The position numbers and the translations under genes were made by a program. From Phorcus lineatus (lineage: Eukaryota; Mollusca; Gastropoda; Trochida; Trochidae), in assembly GCA_921293015.1 (NCBI GenBank), contig OV121082.1, positions 24,777,997 to 24,841,996 of the forward strand: a stretch of 64,000 nucleotides of DNA, written 5' to 3'. The notes under the pieces were generated by a model. The model was given only the letters and a program-made list of their open reading frames with translations. It was not told the DNA's origin and made no database searches. Shown piece by piece: positions 12,044 through 23,721 of this stretch. Positions within the stretch are counted from its first letter, which is position 1. Each line of letters begins with the position of its first letter.

Positions 12044-15000
12044 GTAGGGATTAAACTTTGTTTTCGTTCAACGTTGTATCACAGCGGTTGCTATCTATGC
12101 AAAGTAAAACAGGAGTCAGAAATAGGTCCTAGCGAAGGTATTTACTATTTGGTTTACATTATCAAACTACCTGCATTCGGTTCATGGCGAATTGTACAAC
12201 GAGGGCGAGAATAAAATTAGATGGAGTTTGTTCTTATTCATCAAAGAAATGAATGGAGTCGGTTTGTTTGCATGAATAAGCGGGGTTCAAGAAGTAGTCC
12301 GGTATTTGCTTTGATTTATCAACAAAACCTGTGTAAGGAGTGTTTGTTTTGATTAATCAGTCAGTAGCTCACTGTTACGTGTTGAGAATGATTAAATAGC
12401 GTTTATCATTATTTATGTACAAAAACCCATGAACTTTAATTTTAGAGTTCTTAGAGAGTTGTTTATTCAAATGTAGCCTTCTTATATGCGAACCCAAAGG
12501 CAAACTTAAAAGAGCCAGATAATCTTTGCAAGTTGAAATCGCCTTAGCTCCGATATCTGGCATTCCTCGGTGGGTGATCGTTTCAAATCTTTTAAGCGTA
12601 CTTGTCCGTCTGCCTACTCGCTGTTACTGCGCGAATACGTATGCGCAAAGAGTAGGTATGTGGAACGTCTTTAAAGGGGCAGGAGCACGTTTTTCGAAAT
12701 ATTATTTTTTTAATTTTTCCCAGATTGATAAGTAAGTACTTAAAAGGGCCAATACATTTCATTGCAAAACTGTAGTCGTAGAAAAAATAATCAAATATCA
12801 AGTAAAAAACACTGACGGCCATTTTGGGGGGAACGCATTTAAATCATTCGTCATAGGGATATGAATTAGAATAGTCTAACCGATAATTGTTCGTTCGTTT
12901 TAAAACTGCATTTTGTAAATTAAAAATCATTGTCTTGCTGTCAGAAACGTTAATTTTCGTATTCATGAGACAATTATCTAAATTACAACAAAAAAACGTG
13001 CTACTTCCCCTTCAGATAGGTGATTAAATGATGTAAATATAATGTGTAATTTTAGTCCGGCAAATGGAAAGGGCGACTTATATTGGAAACAAATACATTG
13101 TTTTTCAATTGGAAACAGGTATTTACGTTTTCATGAGATCACTTTATTGACTTAATACTGCCCCTTTCCCTTACGCCCTTATGAATGACTAACGCGTAGA
13201 CAGGGTATCATCAGAGTTGATTTTCGAAAGATTTTTACTAAATATTGTCTTATCCTCTGTACACAACCCTTTCCATCCGACATACGTCTATTACTGATAA
13301 ATTACGATATGTTTTACACTCTATCTGCTAAATACATTTGATCATACACCTGTTAGGTTTCTAACAGAATGCATATTCAGTTGGAGTTTACATATGCATT
13401 TCGAACCTGTAACTAAGATTCAAAGGAGATTTTTTAAAGGTCGTACACTAATGCATTTGAGTGTTGTTTTTATGTAAATGTAAATAGCCTAACAGCACAG
13501 TCGTTCACGCCGCCAAGCCTTCACACCTCCTCTTATTCAATAAGTGCGCTTCATTCGGTATGACCTATATTTCAGCCCCCATCTTGACCTATATTCATGA
13601 CGAAGCTTTTACAATCTGAAGTTAGTCAATATTGCTACATGTATACTGACGATGGTTTCTTCTCATACGCCTACATGTATACTGATTATAGTTATTACAA
13701 CTTCTAAGACACCTGCGTATATATTAACCAGTAATGATGATCATGAAAATCTTTTCTTAGTTACGCTTTTTCGGGACCGGGACTCTCTTAATTGACAAGG
13801 TTTGCTTGGAAGTACATATTTAAGGTGCCGGCAACGGAAAATGCTGTAGTTATGGGCGTGTACAGGAAAATAATCATGCAATACCAAAGTTGGATGGTAT
13901 TATTGATCTGTAATCTTTATTTGGAAAAAAGTCAATGCTACAAAATTTCCATCACGTAGGCAATGTCCTTGTCGTACACACTGGAGAAATCAGGGTAAAT
14001 ATTTTATATTTTTAATAGTTAAGATATTTTGTGAGACACAAAGATATTTTGTAATATAAAACTATGGGTTTTTTCTCATGTCGTTAATGAGTGATAAGAC
14101 TTTTAGATATGCCCTGATATGCCCTACCACTCTCAATACCTTATGTGGTGGTTTGAGTGCTTCAAATTATCTGCAAAATTTCAGCCAATGAAACATTACA
14201 TGCATGGATATATAGCATATTCATTTCCATCTGGCAAACGCTCTTATTACTACAGAGGTTAGTATATGTAATTGTGACCGAGCTGCCTCTGTTGGGAGAG
14301 AAAGTTTAAAAAAGGGTGTCAGAGATAATAATGTTCTATTCTATTCTAACTCAATATTGTATTGGTGTCTGTTTGTAACCTATCTTTTCCTCGATCAGTT
14401 CCTTTAAAAAGCATTAGTTAAATACTCCTGCTCCATGACTATAATAGTTTCACAGGTTTTTTATTCAGCAAGTTAAGATTTCTAAGACCAGGACATGAAG
14501 AAACACGTTGCTTATTATCATAAAGTATTTTAAAAACTTCGTACGTACGTACATGAAGCAACACCCAAAATGACAGTGTCACCCAATGTCTGACAGTACT
14601 CTGTCATCAGAGTTCAATGAATTGGGTAAAGAAAACTGGTCTTAGGGGAATTTTTCTTATTCTTTGTTTGATTCGCCCTAAAACTTTGCAGTTGTCGAGA
14701 TCGACATCATCCAGATCAGATTCTTTGTAATTGATATTGTTGATTAGGATAATGAAAAATCATCAACAGCGTTTCAACAGCGATTTTACCTGCCACGATT
14801 CAGGATGAGGAATTAGCCTACGTACTCGTGACACTGCAATTCAGTCACATGGTCAAAAGACGTTTAACTCTTGAATTAGATGTCCAGTGATGTCCCCTAC
14901 GTGTTCCAGGGGACTCAAAACTGATTGCAAGCCAGAATAGTTGGGGGATTGCAGATTTTCAGAACACAAGCCTTAACAACACGGAAATAATGAGACCGAG

Positions 15001-16600
15001 CGGTGTCAAGAACGAAAATTTTTCAAAATGAGGGAAAAGGGCAGGGCAAGAATGTTCCGAATGTATATCATTCATCATTGAGATTTCCCCGTACCGGAAC
15101 AAGCTTCAGTTTACATTCATGGTATGAAAGGTATCCCTCAACCACAAGTGACTATCGGTCAAACGAAATTTAAACCTGGATGTTTCACATTCTTGGCACA
15201 TTCGCAGTTTATTTTTTCCTCACGCATGGCTGACGACGGTCTCTGACATTTAAAAAAGGAGTCGACCTTCGTCCGACCAATGGACCACCATGACGTCAAC
15301 TATCACTGATGTGTAAAAAAAAATCACTCCTGTACCATATAGTGATAAGAGAATATTGTTGAACGTTATTTTCATTATACACTATTCGGCATATCTGATT
15401 GAAAGTGATTTGTGATGTGCATGTGGGTACATTGCATTTCATGCACTTTGTTGTGTTCATGCTTTTGCTGCAAACCCGAAACTTAAATTCTATTCGAGGA
15501 AAACTAATTTACAATCTGTACACCATCAAAACATCACAATTTTCAATTTGTAGAAAATGATTGCTTTAACAATTGTAATTCCACCTGTTATGTCACAATC
15601 ACCTGAATCATTTCGATACCTAGTATAGCTAAGTTTCTAAATTCTGACTGACAACGTGTTTTTGACCCGTTTCACTGAAGCGAGACTGTATCACTCCCGC
15701 TCATCCTTTTCAAGTGAGTTACAGAGGCCCCATTGAAGATAAGCGAATTCCCTGCTGTGCATTCTCGATTTATGCTTTTCATGCTAGCAAATAAACACTT
15801 CTCGAAGCCTTAATGTGTTCATATTATGTCTAGCTTTGTTGAAGTATGTTTAAAATATTGTTAACTGATAGCTTTGTGGACCTTTGAAGAATAATGAATG
15901 TGAATATTCACATGCATTTTTTCATGTTAACTTGTACATTAGCGTGTGTAAAGTAAGTATCAATAAAGCAAAACTACTGTTAGTAAATAGAAAATATCAA
16001 GGAGAAGTTCGTAGAAAGGATAATCTTTGTTCAAAATGATTACAATATACAGTGTAGCAATAAATTTATTCAGATTGATATGATCAACTGTCCCGTATTT
16101 TCCATATCGTACATATGGTATTCACATTAACAATATCTATAAATGTATTAATCCAAATGGTAAGTATGCAGTATTTACTATTAAATTGAATATACTGTAT
16201 GACATGAATAGATTGTGATTTTACGTTAATTAATATGCCCCTTAACTTTAGGAGGTTTAGTTGCGTGAGTGCATTTTAAATATGAATTATCAATTATCAA
16301 TTTCGATTTCATAAAACATACTGATCTAGTGTACAATACACCTATATGAAAATAAAACAACCTTAATCATATAGTGGCAAATATTTGTAGCCTTATCAGA
16401 CTGTGTAATGTATTTAATATTTTCCTGTATATCATGTTTGTACTAAGAGGGTCATACCTTCGAGCATAGGCGTTCTTTAGCGTTTCGCAAAGGATATGCA
16501 AATAAACTAGTTTCCCCTCTGTGCGAGAGAACTTTCGGGCATATTCAAGTTGTTTTCATATCCGTTACGTTATCAAGACTTATTACTCGCCCGTGTAAGT
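12044..16600. other. Non-coding region (intron 1 if candidate A is used)
   Basis: AT-rich. A roughly 200 bp repeat-like stretch at 12672-12880 has a diverged relative at 17309-17520: both contain CAGTCGTA or TAGTCGTA, AATATTATTT and a G-rich run before an ACATTT or CATTTT segment. No exon is recognised. Confidence 0.45.
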
Positions 16601-16711
16601 TACTGCAGTGTAGTATCTATACGGCGATATTAAACTAGTGTAATACCGCTACACGTATGACGTAATAATATTGTGTGGTTGTGACGTTACAATGTTGGCA
16701 CCGCCCTCACA

Positions 16712-16743
16712 ATGGCGGCAAAGTCGCGGAAAATTTTCGTTCA
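16712..16743 (+). CDS. Candidate B for coding exon 1 (or first exon of another transcript)
   Basis: CACAATGGCGGC opens ten codons (MAAKSRKIFV) plus two bases (CA), then GTAAAC, which could serve as a donor. The surrounding 80 bases are unusually rich in G+C for the window, and ATGGCGGC resembles the YY1-type motif often found at animal transcript starts. The splice phase also fits exon 2 of gene 1 (CA+G gives glutamine). I cannot choose between this and the candidate at 12006 from sequence alone. Confidence 0.25.
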
Positions 16744-18767
16744 GTAAACTTTCGGCAATCATCCTTGATTACCGAGGTCAAGTTATAAACAGAATACTAA
16801 ACTTCCTTCTATTTAATACTATTTCTATTAAACTCGTTAATGATCTGGTATCAAACTCGCTTCCGTTCGTTTTATACTGAATCATTAGCTCGGTTGATAA
16901 AAAAAAGTATTAATTGGAAGGTCGTTTGGTATCCTCTATTTGGCCGATTGGTGGAAAGACGTGCAGTTATCATGACATCAGTAGTTTGTAGTAAGTGCAA
17001 GGGTCAAAATCCGTTACTGATGTTTCAACATACAGTTGCCCGTTTTGCCCTACATGTATGCAGCAAAGCTTCGTCTACACTAGCAATTTAGAAAACTATC
17101 AAGTCATCATGTCATTTAATCCCTCTCTCATTTATAATCTTTTGTTATGGTGATGGTGTTTCCCCTTGACGTACAAAAGAACAGTGTGCTGTCAGATCCG
17201 AGGATAATAGTGACCCTGTATCCATCAACTTCATAAAAACAAGTATACATGTACCTAACCTGATATGTTGGTGATGATACATGGTCTTTGTCGCTTCCTT
17301 GCTAGTTAAAGGTGCTGACAAACGTTTCTGAAAATATTATTTCTTCAAATTTTCCCCAACGAAGATAAACCTCTTCTTAAGGTCAAACATCTCTTTACTC
17401 AACTCTGTCATCCGCAGTCGTAAAAACATATTAAAAGAATCAAACAAAAACCGCTGGGGGACATTTTTTGTGTGAACACATTTTGGTTACATTTATTTTT
17501 TTTCGTCAGATCATTTTATATATCTAAAAAAAACTTTAAAATTAAATTTTCAAGGATTGATTCTCTGCCTCGGATTTGATACAAGTTGATAAAAGAAACT
17601 TATAGCATATTTTTGAAGCATTAGCTCTGTTTGATTATTTAGAGAAGAATCTCAACTTGAAGATCTTAAGTGTCAAATTATTAATTGTAACACGTTATCT
17701 TACAAGGGAAAATAGGAAAAACAGCAAAAGAGAACAGATGTAGCCTTAAGAAAGTCTAAATTTAGTACATTATTACCAACATATACATGTAGGTAATGTC
17801 ACTCAACGTCCTTATCCTGCATATGAATTAGAATGATAGATGATTCACTGTATGATTCACATATTCCATGTAGAGCTTGGTCTGGTTTTTGCTAACATTT
17901 GTTACAGGACTTGCTAGGTTTTAAAAAATTTAGTCTTATGTGAGTATATGTATGATGTAATGGTAGAAATCTTCGAAAGAAACTGAAGTGGATACAGAAC
18001 ATATGATTAATTTGGTAGTAAGACTTAAATGCTTAAGATAAATATATGATTATGATATGAAGTTTGTTGTTGTCTCTTCTGAAAGTGAATCCCTCAAATC
18101 ATTGGCCCAAAATAAACCATGTCAATGGTAATGAATAAATAACAACAGTCCATACATGCCCAGATAACAGATATGTTTTAACCATGGTTGCAAATCTGGA
18201 TCATTTATTTTGAGTCCCATCCCAACAGCCAAGATTCTTATAGTATATAGCATACAATTTCTTCTTTGCTCGATCATATTTTAGTAGTTGATAAGACTCG
18301 CAGTTATTCATCTGTGTAATCTGTCTTTGTCCGTTATGTCAGCATATAGGAAAATGCAGTCTATTGACTCAATTGACGTGATACGAATCGAATGAAAGGG
18401 TTAACTTAACAGGTGCATTGCACTTGTTTATCATAAGTGAGCTAGTGCATAAATCACGATTACACAGGAGAGGCCATTGTGAATACAACCTCATTTCTGT
18501 CTGTATCGTGAAATGCAGTAACCCTGTCGATTATACGACAAAACTCCTTTACCTTGTTACGTAAAAGATTACTTGTATGTGTTTCTAGTAATGATTATTG
18601 CGGTTTCGAAGTGTTTAATCACAGACGAGATGACCAACATCACATATGAACAGTTATTTAACCCCTATGTCATGTCACTGCACCTGAAACAAGGTCATAT
18701 GATATTTTGTATTTTCTCAACAAATGTTTTCATGAGAATTTTCCTCAAGTCAGGATCATTTAAATAA
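16744..18767. other. Non-coding region
   Basis: Contains the second copy of the diverged 200 bp repeat at about 17309-17520. Open frames at 16840-17091 and 18573-18767 have no recognisable domain and no coding bias that I can see. Confidence 0.45.
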
Positions 18768-18768
18768 G

Positions 18769-18875
18769 GTTTTAACTCATCCTGTCTCAGGGTAAGACGT
18801 ATAGCTGACGCTCCATTCCACTTTGGAGTGGAGCGTCAGCTATACGTCTTACCCTGAGACAGGATGGTTTTAACT
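18769..18875. mobile_element. 89 bp hairpin element with 9 bp target duplication
   Basis: Arms 18778-18820 and 18824-18866 are reverse complements over 43 bp with one mismatch and a 3-base loop. Termini are CATCCTGTCTCAGGG and CCCTGAGACAGGATG. Flanking direct repeats GTTTTAACT at 18769-18777 and 18867-18875 look like a 9 bp target-site duplication, the size made by Mutator-like (MULE) and some hAT-like transposases (8-9 bp). No coding capacity; it would be a minimal fold-back MITE. Confidence 0.75.
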
Positions 18876-21385
18876 AAGTGTAAGCAATTCATAATGACCT
18901 ATTACTTCGTGATTCGAAATAAAAAAATATATTCCCGATGCGGTGTAGGCAAATATGTCTTGTCTGTTTCTTTGAATACATAATTCATATATATTCAACT
19001 CATATTCATGACTCTTGATGTTGTATTATATAATGGAAGTGATGACATACTTGACAAAACTTTGACAAATAACGTTATGAATATACACTGTTATTCACTT
19101 TAAATTAAAAAAAAGAATTTATGTGAAATAAGTCATTACAAACCGTATCTCTAACCAACCCCCTAACATACATGTAAGTACGTCACTACAGTAGGTTGGT
19201 AGTGACAGCGACGCTTATTTGTTGACACAGGGGGACTAAGGTCATATTTATCTTATATACTCTAAACTCTAAGTATACGCTGTGCTTCATGTCAGTATAG
19301 CCAAGAGACTTAAGAATGTACTGCATAACACAGTGTGAACCACTATTAAATAATCAATTGCTTGAGTATTTTCAGAACTCTAACAGATATTTTAGGCCCA
19401 TTTAAAGAAATAGCAGTAACTTTGCCTTTTATGGGATTTTGATTTTGTTTGATGTGTCTGGGAAGCGTACTATACGTTTTAATGTTAATCGACTTTTAAC
19501 CTCTTTATTACAACATATTATGATATTGCCTCGGTGGTCCTGCTGTTTGAAACGTAAATAAAGTGTGTCATATATTGTTTATGATTTTTTTCTAAAGCAG
19601 ACAATAACACACTATTTGTTTTATACAAATGATTTATATTTGATAGATGTAGAACATCACAGAAGACAGGTGTTCGATTGTCATCGATCACAAGTAAATT
19701 TTTCATTTTTTAATGAGTGTACAAGTTCAAAGAGTTAATTAAAATTGAAAGCAATACACATAACGTATTTGCACACCTCAAAGTCATTTTAAGAAAGATT
19801 CTTCATGTTGCTGAAAAGGCATACATGTAACAGCACGCTTTCCGGTTGACACTTGCTAATTCCAGGCATATGAAAATAAAGGTCCTCACTTTAGCTTTCC
19901 ATCGATGCAATGAAATACTTATCATTATATATATTTTACCTGTAACCAACAATGAAATTATTAAGACGGCCGAAGTTGACCAAGAGATATCTATGGTCAG
20001 CTATGCACAAAATGAACAAAACATGGACATTTGGTAACGACTGACCTAGTACTGTGAGCAACTTCACCAAAACCGAAATGATAATGAAGGATTGAATATT
20101 GTTTTAAAGAAATCTTGTAACATTTCAATAATGTACTTTAAGCATTGATATTGCTATAAACAAAATTTGAATATTTACGATATCGTAGTCCATGCGGACG
20201 TTGCATTAACTACTTCCGGTCTTTAAGAAAAAACTTTATAACCTGAATACGTACGTATTTGCTAAATACCTTACAAGGAGGACTGCCCGAGTACAGATCC
20301 TTAACAATATCGAGAGTTATGTACTATATGTTCATTCGCTGTTTATACAATATATTGATGTGCACTGGCACCTTTACAATTCTAATAATTCTACATACAT
20401 GTATATATCTGAAATTTGAGAAAAAAAAGCAAAAGATGTCTTTAGGTTGACTTGCTTCTAGGTTATTTTCAGTGACCTAAATATTTATTAAAAGCCACTT
20501 CCCTAGATTTGCTTGATGGTCAAAGTTGAAATATGTTTCATTCAATCAAATTTTACCCATTTCGTTAATTTGAAATTTAATAAATATAATCACTGATTGA
20601 AAGGCTGAACGAATAGCAGATGGCCGTTGTATAGAATGTTTTTATCAATTTCCTTTATCAAAAAGTTAATTTGAAAGTCAATGAATACACTCATTTAATA
20701 AAAGACAATAAGAGACACAGCAATTTATTTTAACATAAAGTTAGATTTATTTTTTTTCATTCGAAAACTACATTTGAAAAAAGGGTATGGGTAATGAGAA
20801 ATGTCTAATTAAAGTCAATAAGTTTAAAAACACATGGTACATGGATAGTTTATAGAAACGCATCAATAATGCTGTCATACTAAATTGTACATTATCCTGA
20901 CGCTTAATAAATACGCACTATGAAACAGAGAGTAGGATTATATGTTTAAACTTGCATTTTTTTAAAACTTGAAAATTTTAATTTTAACATTCAACCTTAT
21001 TGTTATTTGATCTGAAATGTTATCATCGTTAAAAGTTGCATTGATATTGCAAAGCGAGCTCACATTACACAAAGAAAGTGTGAATACCATTGTTTGACCA
21101 ACCTCAATAACACTGCAATCCACTACAATTGTTAAAAGTTCACATAATACTTATCACTCTAAAAACACGTTTTGTTGGAAAAATATGTTTTTACCACTGA
21201 AATGAAGGAAATACTTTATGTTTGATGATATCTATCATTTAGATATTTATGTTAGTATTGAAACTAGGATTTATTTGTTAATGATATTATTCTTTTGGTT
21301 ATATATGTAAGGTCTATGTGAAATGTTTAACAATCACAATCAATTTTAACTCGTTTTTCATAAAGATTGTTCCAGATTGTTTCTT
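18876..21385. other. Non-coding region
   Basis: AT-rich sequence without exon-like or repeat structure that I can name. Confidence 0.4.
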
Positions 21386-21980
21386 ATACGAGGGGACATC
21401 AATAAGTTCATAGGCATGCATAGAAACACAGAAGCCAATGGTTAAAATATTGATTTTATTTTTCAATATAAACTCAATGGACCTCGATACACTTTGCCCA
21501 TTTGTCTTTGAGACTGTCTATGCCCTTGCAGTAGAAGCCTTCTGACTGGCGTATCAGGCACGCCTTAGTTGCTGCCTTGAGTTCATCATCTTCACCAAAT
21601 CTTGTACCATGCATTGCATGGATTCTTGCTTGGTTTCAGGATCCCAGTGCTGAATCCACGTTTCGTCACCCTGTAACCAGACAGGCATGAAAGCATTCGG
21701 CATCAGTATTGTAGATGTCAAAGAGGTCACTGCTGTATTCAACTCATTGTTGTCGATTTTGTACTTAAAACTTTTAATGCTCAGTTTCTGAACTTTCCAT
21801 GATTACAGGAGGGGATATGTGTTCAACAGGCTGTAAATCTCAAGTAAATAATCGGGAACGGTTGTTTATGTCTGTAAACTGTGGACTATGGACTATCTAA
21901 ATAATGCCATCAACACTGAGGTCTTCAGAAGTGTATTAATACTTACTTGATCTTATGAACTTATTGACGTCCCCTCGTAT
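21386..21980 (-). mobile_element. Internally deleted mariner-family element
   Basis: Inverted termini ATACGAGGGGACATCAATAA (left) and TTATTGACGTCCCCTCGTAT (right) delimit about 595 bp. Both match in style the ends of mariner/Tc1 elements. Minus-strand translation shows GDETWIQHWDPETKQ, the block around the second catalytic aspartate of mariner transposases, and further on, in another frame, a C-terminal block ending KDKWAKCIEVH. The N-terminal DNA-binding part and the region between these blocks are missing, so it cannot make a transposase. Confidence 0.8.
21554..21742 (-). pseudogene. Mariner transposase remnant
   Basis: A 62-codon open segment carrying GDETWIQHWDPETKQESMQ, the signature around the second catalytic Asp of the D,D34D-type mariner transposase. 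It then goes out of frame; the conserved C-terminus continues toward about 21470 in another frame. Full-length mariner transposases are about 340 residues, so most of the protein is gone. Confidence 0.75.
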
Positions 21981-23721
21981 CAATCACTTTACTTCGCCTG
22001 TTCATGTATGTGAATCAGCTTTACAATTGACATATATGACGGCAATTAATATGCATGCACTTGAGAGTCCATAGAACGAAGTTTTCATTTAAGCCACTTG
22101 TCCATATGAAAGCGTATGCAGGTGACAAGAATTTGCAGTGTTTCAGAGACATTTGCATTTTGATTATTATTATGAAATGAATCTTGTTGACGATAATTTC
22201 GAAATTTAAAAGAAATTTAAAGTATGTATATGAAACATTCTTTAAAATAAATCATCCTATACGTTTATTCCCGCGACTTCTTTTAAAAAACCGAGATTTT
22301 ATGTCACTAAATCAAAACGTTCTCATTCATATTTTTGCAATGACCATACGGAAATGATTAACACATTTAAAAAGTATGATTTGTACGTGTTGATTTGATA
22401 TTCGCACAAATGTTAAAAAACGACTTTTCACGCGAGTTTCAATTTATTCACATGGTATACATCAATTCTTTTAATTTTGTTTTATTCTAAAATTATTTGG
22501 TATTGTGTACAAGAAGTGCAGAATCGATGCATTTTTGTAATGATTCATATTGGTTTAGTGACGTCATAGAAAAGTGATACATTTGTACATGCACATATGA
22601 TATGATATGACCCTGAATATTTTTCCTTCACAAAATATCAATTACTGATAACATTGTTACTGAATGCGTTATTGTTTAACGCCGCTTTCGCAAAATTTCA
22701 GCCATTAGCGACCATGGGCCTACATGTACCATTGTAGTACGCACGGAGTTATTTACTGATCGCAGTATTGCATTACTCGAATTGAAAACAAAAACCAAAG
22801 GTCCAGTGTTCTGGCGTTGTTATTTGTACGTGATTATCATCATTTACATGTATTAATTACTCTCCATTAATACTTAACCGTGAATTGGTGACGCGTTACA
22901 TTTTATATTATCGTGGCTCTCTGTATATTAAGTAGATAATAGTAGAGAGTTACGGTAATGTATGGATAAACAAAGGTCAACTCTATCACATCCGCGAAAT
23001 TAACAATAACGATACAATTCAGCTTAATTCTTCTACGAAAGCATTTATCTGATACTGAATTACCATAAATGTCAACTGGAAGGCGTCAGTATTATTTTCA
23101 GTTCCTGTTACCACGTTTGTTAATAAGATTTTGCCAATAGCATATATTAGCATAACTACTCATAGAGCATACATTATCTGACTAAAGGGTCATTGAAAGG
23201 CGTAGAACCCGATTTATCTATTAAATAGATCATTTTATTATATGTGAATAAACATTATCTAATTATATGGCTTTATCTTTTTATATTGCATTCAAACAAT
23301 GACTGTTTTGAAGAAATAGTTGTAACTTCAAACATCTTTTTAATCCTGAATAGTTGTTTGTACTTTGTAATCAAATTTAAGGTACATTTTTTTTTATACT
23401 CGTTGTGTTTCATGTATGATAGATATAACATGAAATGACATGAGTACATGCATGAGACACTAGTTGCCGTAAATGGAACTAAGTGTTTTATAGTAAAGCT
23501 ATTTCATTGGATTAAAAATCTAGTTATCCTAATTACACGAATTTAACTTTACTTCTAGAGTATAGTTACTCAAAAATTCGACTGTGCATTTCAATCGACT
23601 TGATACATTGTTTTGTCAATTTTTATTCTTATCTCTATTTGATTTATTCAGTATTTGTTAGTAAAAGAAGTTGTTTATTGATTAAGAATTTCAATGTTTA
23701 AACCCTTTTTGTTGTCTTTAG
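21981..23721. other. Upstream flank or intron 1 of gene 1
   Basis: AT-rich. A 14 nt phase-compatible ATG segment (22962-22975, MDKQ plus AG, donor GTCAAC) could be an alternative first exon but is too short to weigh. The polypyrimidine tract and AG at 23720-23721 form the acceptor of exon 2. Confidence 0.4.

Noticed and set aside
16671-17091. Two overlapping plus-strand frames as a gene
   Set aside because: No domain is recognised; only the short ATGGCGGC-initiated segment at 16712-16743 is kept as a first-exon candidate.
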